This document shows, piece by piece, positions 1 through 11,383 of a stretch of DNA of 64,000 nt. The translations under genes and the position numbers were made by a program. The notes below the pieces were generated by a model that searched no databases, was not told where the DNA came from, and was given only the letters and a program-made list of their open reading frames with translations. The DNA is from Macrotis lagotis (lineage: Eukaryota; Chordata; Mammalia; Peramelemorphia; Peramelidae). Every line of letters starts with the position of its first letter. Positions within the stretch are counted from its first letter, which is position 1. Location of the stretch: the NCBI RefSeq assembly GCF_037893015.1, contig NC_133658.1:59239818-59303817 (forward strand), read 5' to 3'.

Positions 1-713
1 ACATTGATCTCCCTTGAATGTGATGAGGTGGATAGAGTTTTGCAGCTAATTCTTAGTGTCCAGGGAAAACCCAAGAAGGTAGACTGGTGAATATCTAGAA
101 TATAAAACAATAGAACACAATGGCACAGCACAACATAATACAACAAACATTGATTAAGTGCTTTCTATGTTCCAGAAACTCTTTGAAGCACTGGGTATAC
201 AAATTTAAAGAAGGGAGAATGCCTGCCTGCTAAGAGCTTACAATCTAGAGGGAAGAAGATAATACACAAAAGGAAACTAAAAATAGTGTGAGAAGGGGGG
301 AGAAAAGAAGGTACACAGCCCAGAGGCATGATAATAATGGAGTCAAATCCAAGGAGAATAGCTGATGGAAACTACCCCATATCAAGTAGTTGGAAATAAG
401 ACCTTAGAGAATGTTTTGGGCCCTGCAAAGATAATATATCACAACTATCTAGTGTCCCTAAGGGAGATAGTTGGATTTCTAGGTAACTAGAATTTACCTG
501 AGAACATGGGTAAGTAGGAAAAACAGGTTGTATGGAGGACTCATACACTTGCTTCAGTTAAATGATTGGCACTATATAAGGGCCCTTGTGATAAGGATTG
601 ATCTCAGGACCTGGATGAAGAGGAAAGTATAGGTTGATATCCTCTCAAGAGTTAAGGAAAAACGAAATGAAAGAGAGACAGAGAAATAGAAGACAGACAG
701 ATACACATAAATA

Positions 714-719
714 CAGAGA

Positions 720-755
<36 letters not shown>

Positions 756-838
756 CAGAGACAGAGAGACAGAGATGGATAGATGGATGGATGGATGGAT
801 GGATGGATGGATGGATGGATGGATGGATGGATGGATGA
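714..838 (+). repeat. Compound microsatellite (GA)n-(GACA)n-(GATG)n
   Basis: Adjacent simple repeats are visible directly: GA dinucleotides at about 716-738, AGACAG hexanucleotides at about 736-770 and a clean GATG tetranucleotide run to 838. Confidence 0.95.
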
Positions 839-1611
839 TCCTCAGGGTGAAGGTTTCTCTAAGGCTGAGAAGGCTGTTAGTGAGGAAATAGAGAAGACCT
901 GAGGGTATCAAACTAGGAATAAAGTATAACTGAAATCCCTCATGAAAATGGTGCTCTGATTCATCAATCAGAGGAGCAGAATCCTTCCAGGACTTCCATG
1001 GACTGAGGGGGAACCTCTCTCTAAACAATAGAGGTTAATCTAGAAGTCATTCCTTTTCTGCTTAATTCTCTAACTGTGGAATTCCTGAGATGCCCTTTAG
1101 AGTCTGACTTATTAGAGGGGCTCACTCTGAAATATCTACAGATTTAGTAGGGTATAAGCCAAGAAAGAAGATCAGAAGTGCCAGGAATATCAGAGTAGTG
1201 GCCAACCTGGAATATGATGCTCCTGGATAAGAGGGCATCATATACAAACAAATCATAAACAAATAATGCAAATCATCAGATGTTGCCCACTAGTAGAAGA
1301 TATATGCCTGATATGTGGTGTTATACATTATATATGACCTTCTTGCTTGTCTATTCATGTAATTTTATTGTGTGGGGCTTGTAAATATACATAGGGCCTC
1401 TATGTGCATAAAACTTTTCTATAAGTAAATTAGTGAATATTTGATGTGCACCAGGTATGATTTGTAGGAATAATGCACATTTTTAATGAGAGGAGACTAT
1501 AATTAAAATCCAGTAGCTGGATGAATTCAGGGCAAATATTATCTACTTTGCCCTATCAAGGGGCATTTTTGCCAATGAGTTTGTTTCCACTTTACAATTT
1601 GTATGTGATTG

Positions 1612-1700
1612 TGAATGAGTGTGTGTGTGTGTGATTTTAAGTACGTGTGATGTGATTTTGTATGTGTGTGTGTATGTGTGTGGATGGGTGTGTGTGTAAC
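1612..1700 (+). repeat. Imperfect (TG)n microsatellite
   Basis: GTGTGT runs are interrupted by short non-repeat pieces. No gene signals were seen in the flanking sequence 850-2038. Confidence 0.85.
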
Positions 1701-2053
1701 CACATCTATTTCACTTGCTTGCAATTTCTAGCCCTTGCCTTAGGATATAAATACTGTTAAGGTGGTGGACTTTGGATCATTGGATGCCGGTTATTGTCCT
1801 AAACAATGCCAAGCACATGCTAGCTGTTACAGATGACTCTGAACACTGGAATTAGGAACACTGGGGAAAGGGGGACTGGGGTGACTAAGTAGCAGAGGGA
1901 GTTGCCTCCTGATGTCATGTATTCTCACATTATGCCTAAGCTGAAATGACAACCCTGATGCCTCTCACAATCCCTTTCTGGTCCTTTAGAGTAGAGAAGA
2001 AGGGTTTAGCTACTTGGTATAGGATTGGAGTACTTGTAGAAAATGGGATTTGG

Positions 2054-2207
2054 GGAGGCTAGGTGGTGCAGTGGATAGAGTACTGGCCCTGGAGTCAGGA
2101 GTACCTGAGTTCAAATCCAGCCTCAGACTCTTAATAATTACCTAGCTGTGTGGCCTTAGGCAAGCCACTTAACCCCATTGCCTTGAAAAATCTAAAAAAA
2201 AAAAAAA
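2054..2207 (+). mobile_element. tRNA-derived marsupial SINE, + strand
   Basis: A full-length element from GGAGGCTAGGTGG through the B-box-like GTTCAAATCC to a poly-A tail. It is flanked by a perfect 15-bp target-site duplication, GAAAATGGGATTTGG, at 2039-2053 and 2208-2222. Confidence 0.95.
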
Positions 2208-2507
2208 GAAAATGGGATTTGGTTAAAGGGTAAATAGGATACAGTATCCTTGACAATCCCTATAACCTGAAGCAACTCTATTTTTCTAGCCTCATCTTAC
2301 CCTGCTTACTTCTGTATTTATGCTCTAGCCAAAATGAAATACTCCCAGACTTTTCCCAAGTGAATGGTTAGTTATTGGAATTTAATAGTCTACAGATAAT
2401 AGTCTTGAAGCTGGAAGGAACTCTGAGGTCATTGAATCATGTCACAGAGAAGGTGAATCTTAGAGGGACAAGTGACTTGTCCCATAACTAGCTAAGATAG
2501 GATTTTT

Positions 2508-2760
2508 GGGGGGCCGCTAGTGGTGCTGTAGCTAGAGCACTGGCCTTGGAGTCTGGAAGACCCAAGTTCAAACCCAACCTCAGACACTTGAGCTGTATAA
2601 TCTTGAGCAAATCGGATAACCCTGATTGCCTCACATCCAGGGCATCTCCAGTCTTCTTTTCTCATATCTGACCCCTGGACACAGATGGCTCTGGAGGAGA
2701 AAGGGAGGCTATCACTTAGCAAAGCACCCCCTTACCCATCATCAAGTTCAGAGCTCTTCC
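2508..2760 (+). mobile_element. RTE-tailed tRNA-derived SINE, + strand
   Basis: The SINE head (GGCCGCTAGTGG...GTTCAAACCC) is followed by a tail different from the common family here (CTCACATCCAGGGCATCTCC... GACCCCTGGACACAGATGG). The same tail type recurs, in either strand, at 5556-5748, 8942-9153 and 61070-61255. The match to RTE 3' tails is from memory of marsupial repeats. Confidence 0.6.
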
Positions 2761-2889
2761 CCTAACAATAGTTGTTTGTGCTGTTCTCTATTGCTAGAAT
2801 GCTTTTATTTCCCCTTTCCCGTTTTTTCTCCTCATCTTTAATGCTACTTCCCTTGAAAGCTTTTTCTGATTCTTCATCAGTAAGGGAGG

Positions 2890-3062
2890 GAGAAGAGAAG
2901 AGAATAAACATTTATAAGCACTACTGTGCCCACCAGAGGCAATCAGAGTTAAATGACTTGCTCAGGTTCACACAACTAGTAGGTGTTTGAGGCTGGATTT
3001 GAACTCAGGTCCTCCTGATTCCAAGATTGGTGTTCTATTCATTGAGCCACTTAGCTACCCAT
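2890..3062 (-). mobile_element. Old SINE (MIR/MAR-like), minus strand
   Basis: The reversed SINE core GGCTGGATTTGAACTCAGG and the reversed head ATTGAGCCACTTAGCTACCC are readable. It is diverged. Confidence 0.6.
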
Positions 3063-3074
3063 GTGCAAAATACT

Positions 3075-3283
3075 TTTTATAAAAGTCTGATATGCTTCTG
3101 ACAACAGTCTTGGGAAGTAAGTGCTATTTTTATTCCATTTTATCATTGAGTGAAATGAGACAAACAGAGGTAAAGTGAGCCGCTCAGGTTCACACAGGTA
3201 GTAAGTGTCTGAGATCAGATTTGAATTCAGGTCTTCCTGAGTCCAGGTCCAGCATTCTATACACACACTGTGCCACCTGACTT
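3075..3283 (-). mobile_element. Old SINE (MIR/MAR-like), minus strand
   Basis: A reversed core (CAGATTTGAATTCAGGTCTTC) is preceded by the MIR-type ATTTTATCATTGAGTGAAATGAG arm. It is adjacent to, and separate from, the copy on its left. Confidence 0.6.
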
Positions 3284-4017
3284 TAAGAACTTTCTCTCTT
3301 TTTAGGCTACTAAATCTTACTAAAAATTATGATAGTGTCCCAAAAGTCTTAAGATTTTGAGATTTTTGGTTGTAATTCTCTGCATTGACAAGACAGTTAG
3401 CATTTATTATCTGTGCTGCATCCCTCCATTTGATTGTAAACTCTATGAAGACAGGCATGCATCTTCTATAAGCTCTGTTTCTCCCTTAGTTCTCAGCATG
3501 ATATTTTACAGACAACACATGCTCAGGAATAGTTGTTGAATGAATAAACGTTTGTTGTTTAAACCCCAGGACTAAGAGGAGACTCAGGAGGTTCTGTACA
3601 TGGTACTTTCTTGTCTTACCTTGTCCATTCTCTGGTAGGTAATGGGCATCTAAGTAAATTATAAACTGGTAATTGAGATTTGAGAGATAGGTGGATAGGA
3701 GTTCTCCAAGGAATCTAAAACCATCCATCTTGCCCTGAGGATCAGCTTTTAATTCACTCAACATTAATACAACCAATCCATTCTCAGTCCAGCTTTTCTA
3801 AATTTGGGAAATAAAAACTTAAGCCCTTATGGAATCATGTTGGGTTTATTTTTTTGGGGGGTGGTATTGGTTTGTTTGTTTTAGTTTTGTTGGGGTTTGT
3901 TTTTTTTTTCTATGTGCAGAAAATTTTCTTTGAATCTTTGGTCAGTTTTTCTGTTTTCCCCACCTTTTATTGACATTTGAAAGACATTAACATTGCCTTT
4001 CTTCTTCTTTTTTTTTC

Positions 4018-4151
4018 TTTAGGTTTTTGCAAGGGGATTAAGTGGCTTGCCCAAGGCCACACAGCTAGATAATTATTAAGTGTCTGATTTGAACTCAAGT
4101 ACTCCTGACTCCAGGGCAGATGCTCTATCCACTGTAGCACCTAGCCACCCC
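4018..4151 (-). mobile_element. tRNA-derived marsupial SINE, minus strand
   Basis: Reversed order: TTTAGGTTTTTGCAAG, AAGTGGCTTGCCCAAGGCC, GATTTGAACTCAAG, then CACCTAGCCACCCC. It is close to the family consensus. Confidence 0.9.
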
Positions 4152-4656
4152 CAGCCTTTCTTCTTTAATAAATTAAAACTGTGTTTCATGACCAATAGAC
4201 GAGAGAGAGATGGAGTAGAAACAGGATGGATCTAGATGGTAGAAGAGCCTAAAACAGGACCTGGCTCTAATGCTCACTAAAGGTGCTATCCTTGGCAGGA
4301 CCTTCTGTGACTCTGTTTCCATATAGTGTAAAGAATATCTGTATTTCAACTCAAAGGATCTGAGTGGAAGTCCCCTGCTTTGCTATTTACTCCCTGTGTG
4401 TGTTCTGGAACCAATTTTGGGCTCATAACAGGTTTAGTGATGATATAGTGAATGTCCTCATTTTGTAGATAAGGAAACTAAGGTCCAAGAATGGTTCAGT
4501 GACTTACACAAGATCACTCAGTATGGCAGACTTGGGATTCTTCTATACCCACTTTCAGGGATCTCTCTGTTATATTACACTGCCTCATATTCCTAATTAC
4601 CTTCTTTTTAAAATTAGGGGATTCAATTAAGTGCTCTCTTAGGTCTCTTCTTGTAT

Positions 4657-5093
4657 AGGAAGGAAGAAATAAAAAAGAAGGAAGGAAGAGAGCAAGGAAG
4701 GGAGGGATGGAGGGAGAAGAAAGGGAGGGAGCAGAAAAAGGAGAGAGAGGAAGGGAGAAAAGAAAATAGGAAGAGAAGGAAGGAGAAAAGAAAGGAGAAA
4801 CAAAAGAAAAAAGAAAGGAGGAAGGAAAAGAGGAAAGAAGGGAGGGAGAAAGGGAGAGAAGGAAGGAAGAGATAAAAGGAAAGAGGAAAGGATGAGAATG
4901 TAGAAAAGAAAGAAGGAAAAGAGGAAAAAGGAAGAAAAGGAGTGAGAGAAGAAGAGAAAAGAAAGGAGGAAGAGAAAGGGGAAGAACAAAGGAATGAAAG
5001 GAAGGAGAGAAAAAAGAAAGAAGGAAGCAATTAAATGAGAAAAGAAAAAAGGATGGAAGGGAGGGAGGAAGGGAGAGAGGGAAGGAAGCAGAT
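4657..5093 (+). repeat. Long polypurine tract (GGAA/GAAA-rich)
   Basis: About 430 nt of almost pure A/G with irregular GGAAG, GAAA and GGGAGG units. The open frames here on both strands are low-complexity artefacts (Lys/Glu/Arg or Phe/Ser/Leu). Confidence 0.95.
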
Positions 5094-5456
5094 AAATATT
5101 TATTAAGTGCCTACTATTTGCCAGCACTGCTCTAAACCCTTTATAAATGCATTCTCATTTGATTCTCACAACTACCTTGGAAAATAGATGCTATTTTTAG
5201 CTCCTATTTTTTGTTGAGGAAACTAAGGCACAAAAAAAGAATTAATTGATAAAATCATAATATCATGAATTCAGAGCTAGAAAGGCTTCCTAAGGACATC
5301 AAGTCCAGACCTTGTATTTTACAGATGAGGAAACTGATCCCCATTGAAATGAAGTGACTTATCCTAGATCACACAGCTAGGAATTGTTTGAGGCAAGATT
5401 TGAAATCAGGTCTTCCTGAGGGGTTGTAAATACAAGGGTTATTTCTACTATGCCAT
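5094..5456 (-). mobile_element. Two adjacent MIR-like fragments, minus strand
   Basis: The pattern CTCATTTGATTCTCACAACTACC...GTTGAGGAAACTAAGG (5145-5230) and a second copy with TACAGATGAGGAAACTG...CACACAGCTAGG...TTTGAAATCAGGTC (5318-5456) matches mammalian MIR order. Confidence 0.6.
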
Positions 5457-5555
5457 CATGACAATTAAAGGTGACAAATATAGTTTGAAGATAATGGTTT
5501 CCTACTTAATTGTTCTGCCCCTTCCTCTTTGATCAAATAATACTTGGAAGATGAT

Positions 5556-5748
5556 AATTGTATTATTTGTCCTTTGTTCTCCAAGAACATCAAGACATCA
5601 GGAATATGATGCCATGACAAGTAAGTGAGTTGGATTTGAGTGAGTGCATGCTGTGCTAAGGCACTGGCCTCACTTCCACTTCTGGTGTCATCTGGGTCCA
5701 GCGGCCAGATATGGATCAGGACAACTGGAGATGGACCTGGGAGAAGTC
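5556..5748 (-). mobile_element. RTE-tailed SINE 3' part, minus strand
   Basis: Reversed tail: GTCCTTTGTTCTCCAAGAAC, GATGCCATGACAAGTAAGTGAGTTGGATTTGAG (partly), then CATCTGGGTCCAGCGGCCAG. It matches the tail seen in + orientation at 2508-2760 and 8942-9153. Confidence 0.55.
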
Positions 5749-6187
5749 TGCCTTTTTTGAGTGATCATGTATAGTGACAACAATCACAGTGGGAAAAGAG
5801 GAGACAAGAAGGGATTGTCCAGTGAACATATGGCTCTGCCCAGGCTAGGTCATTGTCTATGGCTCTGGAGAAGAATTGTGCTTTGACTGAGGATAGCTAC
5901 AGCCCACGGTAGGCACTGGGGAGAAGTGCATCTGCAATCTGTTCCATTGGCTTTGAGGCAGCAGCTCCAGCCAGAACTGAATCCTCTCTTGGCACAATAT
6001 TTGCCTGAGGGCTCATACAGTACCCGGAGTATTAGAAGTTTCTTCCTCCCAGTAGCTGGGAGATCTAGGCTTCCACTTACTGCCAGTCAGTTTTTATCTT
6101 GTCTTATTTTAATAGGGCAGAGACCAGAGTCTGAGAATTGAAATCAAGATACTGATATAGTTCACTTTCTCTTCTTGAAATTGAGAC

Positions 6188-6238
6188 TGGACACTTAACT
6201 TAACCACATTTGCCTTGCAAAAACCTAAAAAAAAAAAA
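6188..6238 (+). mobile_element. 5'-truncated SINE, + strand
   Basis: Only the 3' end is present (ACTTAACCACATTTGCCTTGCAAAAACC plus poly-A), flanked by the near-identical pair TTGAGACTGG / TTGGGACTGG, which fits a short target-site duplication and an abortive reverse transcription. Confidence 0.7.
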
Positions 6239-6295
6239 TTGGGACTGGCTCAGAAAATTCTGGTTGCCATGTTTGAGAGGGTATCCTATTATAAG

Positions 6296-6533
6296 GAGGA
6301 AAGAAAGGGGCCTTTATTTAGTGCCAGACACCATGCTGAGAGTTTTACAATTCTTATCTCATTTGATCCTCACAACAGCCCCAGGGAGATAAGTACTATC
6401 ATTATTCTTATTTTACAGTTGAGGAAACTGAGGCAGAGAGCATTCAAGTGACTTGTGAAGGAGCACAATATTAGAAAAGGTCTGGGAATTCATCTCTCTG
6501 ATTCCAGATCCAATGCTCTATATATCTTGACAG
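6296..6533 (-). mobile_element. MIR-like element, minus strand
   Basis: It reads CTCATTTGATCCTCACAACAGCCCC, a TTTTACAGTTGAGGAAACTGAGGCA arm and a decayed SINE head to the right. This is ancient mammalian MIR order. Confidence 0.65.
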
Positions 6534-6680
6534 GTGACTGCTTTCTGCAATTAAAATAAAACACCAATATCAGTTTACATTCCCTAGTTATAATGGCTTT
6601 TCCCCTCTTGCATTCACATAGTACTTTGTACTTATTTAATAATATTGTAACTGATGTATTTCTGTATTTAAATTCTGCAG

Positions 6681-6881
6681 GACAGATAGGCAGCATCATG
6701 GATAGAACATAGGTCTAAAATCTGGAAGATCTGAATTCAAATTTGATTTCAAATACTTACTAGCTAGAGACCCTGGGCAAGTCTCTTAATCTGCTTACCT
6801 CAGTTTCCTCATTTATCAAATGAGCTGAAGAAGGAAAATGGCAAACCACTCCAATGTCTTTTCTGAGAAAACCCCAAATGG
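6681..6881 (+). mobile_element. MAR1-type SINE, 5' part, split by an L1
   Basis: A longer tRNA-derived SINE whose body includes CAGTTTCCTCATTTATCAAATGAGC and GGCAAACCACTCC. It stops at GAAAACCCCAAATGG, and its remaining tail (GGGTCATGAAGAGACTGAAC) reappears at 8201-8226 after an L1 insertion. Confidence 0.75.
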
Positions 6882-8188
6882 ACAGTATTCACTGTTGGAG
6901 GAAGTGTTCTGATCCAACAATTCAGGAGAGCAATTTGGAATTATGCCCAAAAGGCTATAAAACTATTTTGAACCAGCAATATCACTTCTGTGTTTATGTC
7001 CCAAAAAAGATCATAAACAAGGGAAAAAGATGCACAAGTACAAAAATATTTGAAGCAGTTCATTTTGTAATGGTAAATAATTGGAAATTAAGAGTATTAA
7101 CCAAGTTTTTACTGAGCCACCTCTAATGTGCTCATGATACAGGCCAAAGATAGAGTGCCAGTAAATTATACAGCAAATTATTACTTTCTTTGCAAGGAAC
7201 CAATTGGCAAATCATAGGATTACTCCATTTCCTGGAACTCCACCGTACTGTTGTGGAGCCAGATATTTGATACATGGGCAGGTAGATCATACAACAATGG
7301 GCTTTGGGGCTTGTGTTCTCCCCAGGACAAGTCCATCATATAGGACAATACCACATTTATATCACTTATAACCATCCAAGTAGGAGTCTTTTGGGAACAG
7401 CTGGGTTGATTATATAAATTTGGGATTATAGTAAAGTACAAGTTATACTGATACCCTTCATTTACCACAAGCAAACATAATTCAGGGCAGGACCTATTAT
7501 GATCAGTGAAAGACTTCATTTTTACTGTTATCCCAGGCCCAGAAGTTGCCTGTGAAAAGGATCTCTAGAAACTAAGTTATTATTAACTTCATTATATATA
7601 TATTATATATATCATAATTTTGACATGGGTATACCCATCAAGTAGAGAATGATTGAACAAATTGTGGTATATGAATATGAGGGATGAAATATTATTGTTC
7701 TACAAGAAATTGTAAGTGGGCAGACTTCAGAAAAACCTGGAGGGATCTGCATGAACTGATGCTAAGTGAAGTGAGCAGAACCAGGAAAACATTGTACTTA
7801 CTAACAGCAACATTGTGTGATTATCAACTATTAATAGACTTAACTATTCTCAGTTAAAATGATCAAAAGTAATTCCAAAAAATTTGTGATGAACAATGTC
7901 ATCCACATCCAGAGAAAGAAGCATACTGTTTTTACTTTTTCTTACCTTTTTTTTGTTTTTTCTTTCTCATGGTTTTTTCCCCTCTTTTGTTTTGATTCTT
8001 CTTTCACAGCATGACTAATATGGAAATATGTTTTACATGATTGTACAAGTATAATCTATATCATATTAATTGTGATCAAGGGGAGAGGGGTGGGAGGCAA
8101 AAAAATGTGGAACTCAAAATCTTACAAAAAAATAAATGTTGAAAACTATCTTTACATGTAATTTACATGTCATTGGAAAAAAGAAAAA
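6882..8188 (+). mobile_element. L1 3' end inserted in a SINE, itself interrupted
   Basis: 6882-7090 resembles the C-terminal part of L1 ORF2 (GAGCAATTTGGAATTATGCCCAAA...). 7620-8188 continues with the marsupial L1 3' end (GTGAGCAGAACCAGG, ATCCACATCCAGAGAAAGAA, CATGACTAATATGGAAATATG, ending GAAAACTATCTTTACATG). Between them lies an unrelated segment, 7091-7619. The whole is bounded by GAAAACCCCAAATGG (6867-6881) and GAAAACTCCAAATGG (8189-8203), a 15-bp duplication with one mismatch. Confidence 0.8.
7091..7619. other. Unidentified ~530-bp segment inside the L1
   Basis: This segment breaks the L1 between its ORF2 end and 3' region. The minus strand carries a 99-codon open frame (7220-7519) that I do not recognise. 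It has several Cys and Asn-x-Thr/Ser-like spots, but too little to assign a family. An endogenous-retrovirus or other transposon fragment is possible. No duplication was seen at its edges. Confidence 0.4.
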
Positions 8189-8241
8189 GAAAACTCCAAA
8201 TGGGGTCATGAAGAGACTGAACAATTATTTCTTTATCTAAC

Positions 8242-8391
8242 TTAGGTTTTTTTTTTTTGCTAGGCAATGGGGTTAAGTGACTTGCCCAAGGCCACACAGC
8301 TAGGTAATTATTAGGTGTGAGACCGGATTTGAACCCGGGTACTCCTGACTCCAGGGCTGGTGCTTTATCCACTGCGCCACCTAGAGGCCCC
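8242..8391 (-). mobile_element. tRNA-derived marsupial SINE, minus strand
   Basis: A near-consensus reversed copy: poly-T, GCTAGGCAATGGGGTTAAGTG, GATTTGAACCCGGGTACTCC, ACTGCGCCACCTAGAGGCCCC. Confidence 0.95.
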
Positions 8392-8941
8392 TGAACAACT
8401 ATTTAAATTCTGTATAGCAATTCATCTCATTTGCTTCTCAGAACAATACTATGAGGAAATCACAAGCATGATTGTCATCATTTTATATATAAAAAAAACT
8501 GAAGCTTAGAGGTTAAGTGACTTGTCCATGGTTACATGGTTGAAAACTACCCAAAACTCTAAGTCTAGCACTATCCTCTACACCTAGTCAAGTGTATTAT
8601 ATATGTTTTTTAGTGGGATATATAGTGGGTTCAAGGAGGACTCTCACCTCTGATGTGAGGGTTTGTTGAGGATTTCAGGGCTGCTCATTCATCTGACATT
8701 CACTTTTACTTACATTCACTTCAAGAAGTTGGGTAGTATGTGCAGTGACCATACTCTAGCAAATCAATTAGGCAGATGGGCTAAAACCTAGACTGAGGGT
8801 AACTTATAGGTCTCAGATATATAATGAGTTAGAGTGATGTCTACCCCAAAAGACTTCCCCCTGCAGAATGAGTTGATGAGAACAATTTGTTCCAAAGGCC
8901 ATGAAGGTAAATGAAACAGGCCATCTAGAACACTTATACTG

Positions 8942-9153
8942 TGATCAGACAATAGAAGAAAACAAGGTAATCCATTCCATCCTGGACCTTTGTCAGTTAT
9001 CTTGACTTTTGTTCTGCCTCTGGATTACAATGACTCAGGAAGATCAAAGGTGATGACTTTGTGCAACTCTACCTGATTCAAATCCAATTCGTGAGCAAGT
9101 CAAGGCATCACTCCTTGATGCCATTAGTCCTCCTCAATAATGAAGGATGAACA
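8942..9153 (+). mobile_element. RTE-tailed SINE fragment, + strand
   Basis: The tail reads ATCAAAGGTGATGACTTTGTGC, TTCAAATCCAATTCGTGAGCAAGTCAAGGCATCAC and ends near AATGAAGGATGAACAGCA, the known 3' form of RTE-mobilised marsupial SINEs. Confidence 0.6.
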
Positions 9154-9227
9154 GCATAGTCTTTAGTTATTTGTGTGACATTCCCTTCCTAGTCTGTAAA
9201 TTTTGGGAGGGTAAAGACATTTTCTCA

Positions 9228-9645
9228 ATTTGAGAAGATATGTTTGAACTGATACAAAGGGAAGTGAGCAGAACCAGAACATTGTACACAGTAATAGCAA
9301 CATTGTATGACCATCAGTTGTGAATGACTTAGCTTTTTTCTGCAATACATGATCCAAAACAATTCAGAAGGATTTATGATGAGAAATGTTATTCATTTCC
9401 AGAGAAAGAACTGATGGAGAGTAAATGCAGTTCAAAGTACAATAATTTTACTTTATTTTTCTTGCCTTTTTTTGGAGACAAGATGACTAATATAGAAATA
9501 TGTTTTGTATAATTTCACATGAATAATTAATATCATACTCTTGCCTTCTTAATGGGTGGAAAAGGGGTGGGAGGGAAAGAGAATTCAGAACTCAAAAAAA
9601 AGTTAAGAAAAATTTAAAACAAAAAAATAATTTTAAAGACAGTCT
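9228..9645 (+). mobile_element. L1 3'-end fragment, + strand
   Basis: It shares order and words with the L1 end at 7620-8188: GTGAGCAGAACCAGAACATTG, TTCCAGAGAAAGAA, GATGACTAATATAGAAATATG, GTGGGAGGGAAAGAGAATTC and an A-rich end. Confidence 0.75.
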
Positions 9646-9941
9646 TTTCTCTAAACTGTTTTATATCTTACCTCTTCCCTCTCCCTCAACCCCACAATGA
9701 CAGTCCTTATTGTTCTTACATGAGTCTCTTTTTCCCAAGTCTCTGCCTTACTACTAGTCATCTCTACACCTGTCATGCTCTTCCTAGCTCCCTTCCAGAC
9801 TGACCTCAGATTTCACATTCTATAGGAGACTTCCCCTCTGGGATTACTTTCTGTCTGTTCCATTTAGATCTTATATGTATATAGTTTTCTTATATGTTGT
9901 CATCCCTGTTAGAATGTGAGCTCCTTAAGAAAGCCCATGTT

Positions 9942-10102
9942 GGGGGTGGCTAGGTGGCGTAGTGGATAAAGCACCGGACTTGGAGTCAGGAGTACCTAGG
10001 TTCAAATCCGGTTTCAGACACTTAATAATTACCTAGCTGTGTGGCCTTGGGCAAGCTACTTTATGCCATTTGCCTTGCAAAAACCTAAAAAAGAAAAAAA
10101 AA
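9942..10102 (+). mobile_element. tRNA-derived marsupial SINE, + strand
   Basis: A full-length copy starting GGGGGTGGCTAGGTGGCG, with B box GTTCAAATCC and a poly-A tail. No clear target duplication was found. Confidence 0.95.
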
Positions 10103-11031
10103 CGACCAAGTTTATGTATCTTCTCTTTGTATTCAAAAAGACCTAAGTCTTTTAGTAGCTGGATCAGAGTATTTTAACAATGCTCTGTGACTAACCATAT
10201 AAATTAGACCCCAAATAAAATATGTGTTGAGCTGAACTGAGGAAAAAGGAACCCTAGAATTTAGTCCTAACCCCAGCATTTTACAAAGGAGAAAGCTGAG
10301 GATCAGTGAAGGGAAGAGAGGGCACTACATGAATTAGTGAATGTTCTTGATCTGGTAAAATGAGATAATGGTTTGTTTTTATTTCTATTGTTATTTCTGC
10401 AGTCTTAAAATATTTTAATGGCTGATTTAATGATACTTTTCCTTTTGGGTTTTTAGTAAAGGAGGCAATTAAAGATCCTAATTGGTGATAATAAGTACAT
10501 ATATAGTTATTTAACACATATATGTACAAATGATCTACACACTACATAATTATAGAAACTGTACACTCATAAAGTACATTCCCCTATAAATCTCAGGTAA
10601 GGAATGAAATTGGAGGCATTATTTTTCTTCTAACCTTCATCTTGGGGAAAGATCCATTATTTTAGGTGCTAGGTTGCAGGTCTATTGTGGCAAAACATGT
10701 TTGCTCCTTTTGTAGTCCACAATTAGTCTGGAAACCGGTTTCCTGAGAGATCAAGGGGTACTCTTCTCTTGGGACTGGAGCTGCTGCCTGCAGGGTGCAA
10801 TCTCTTATTTAATGGGCCAAGCATGAACAATTTCATTAGAGATGAAAAACAAACAACCAAACAACCTCCCTGCCCTGGTGGAGTCTTCTTAATAGCTGCT
10901 ATTAAGAAAATAATAAAATTTCTTATTAATCAAATAAAAATTTTTCAAAAGATAAAAACGGGGATAATCCACCTGCATGGGCTTAAGCCAAAATCTTTGC
11001 TCCTTAGTCTCTTTATAATCAATATTTTTTT
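10103..11031. other. Upstream flank, nothing recognised
   Basis: AT-rich unique-looking sequence immediately upstream of the promoter region. No repeat or gene recognised; any promoter-proximal element here would need cross-species comparison. Confidence 0.5.
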
Positions 11032-11169
11032 TAAGGTTTTTGCAAGGCAATGGGGTTAAGTGACTTGCCCAAGGCCACCCAGCTAGGTCATTCTGAAGTG
11101 TCTGGGGTTGATCTGAACTCCGGGACTCCTGACTCCAGGGCCGGTGCTCTATCCACTGTGCCCCCCCTT
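11032..11169 (-). mobile_element. tRNA-derived SINE, minus strand, 5' of the promoter
   Basis: A reversed copy (AAGGTTTTTGCAAGGCAATGGGG ... CTATCCACTGTGCCCCCCC) about 220 bp before the CpG island. Confidence 0.9.
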
Positions 11170-11383
11170 AGTCTCTTTAAATAGAATTGCTCCTTCTTCC
11201 CTTATCAAGAGTTTGGAGGCAAAGGAGCTGAGTTCAGGTCCTCCTTCTGTGTTCTGGGCCCAGTTACTTCCCCTGGCCTCAGTTTCCCTATCTGTAAAAG
11301 GAAGGATGATCTCCTGACTTCATGGGGAGCCCTCTTCCTTCTTTTGAAGAATTCAGATGTCCTCCTGAGTGACCAGAAGGGCA

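Larger units (their letters stand above)
1..2038. other. Intergenic, apart from microsatellites nothing recognised
   Basis: This is AT-rich sequence without splice-framed coding potential or a SINE I can name. Only the simple repeats at 714-838 and 1612-1700 stand out. Confidence 0.6.

Noticed and set aside
2054..2207. tRNA genes suggested by B-box sequences in many places
   Set aside because: All are parts of tRNA-derived SINEs with degenerate stems and poly-A tails; no intact cloverleaf seen.
4623..5127. Phe/Ser/Leu and Lys/Glu-rich frames
   Set aside because: Translation of a polypurine/polypyrimidine tract.
7220..7519. Minus-strand 99-codon frame as a viral envelope gene
   Set aside because: I could not name any domain with confidence; kept only as an unidentified segment.
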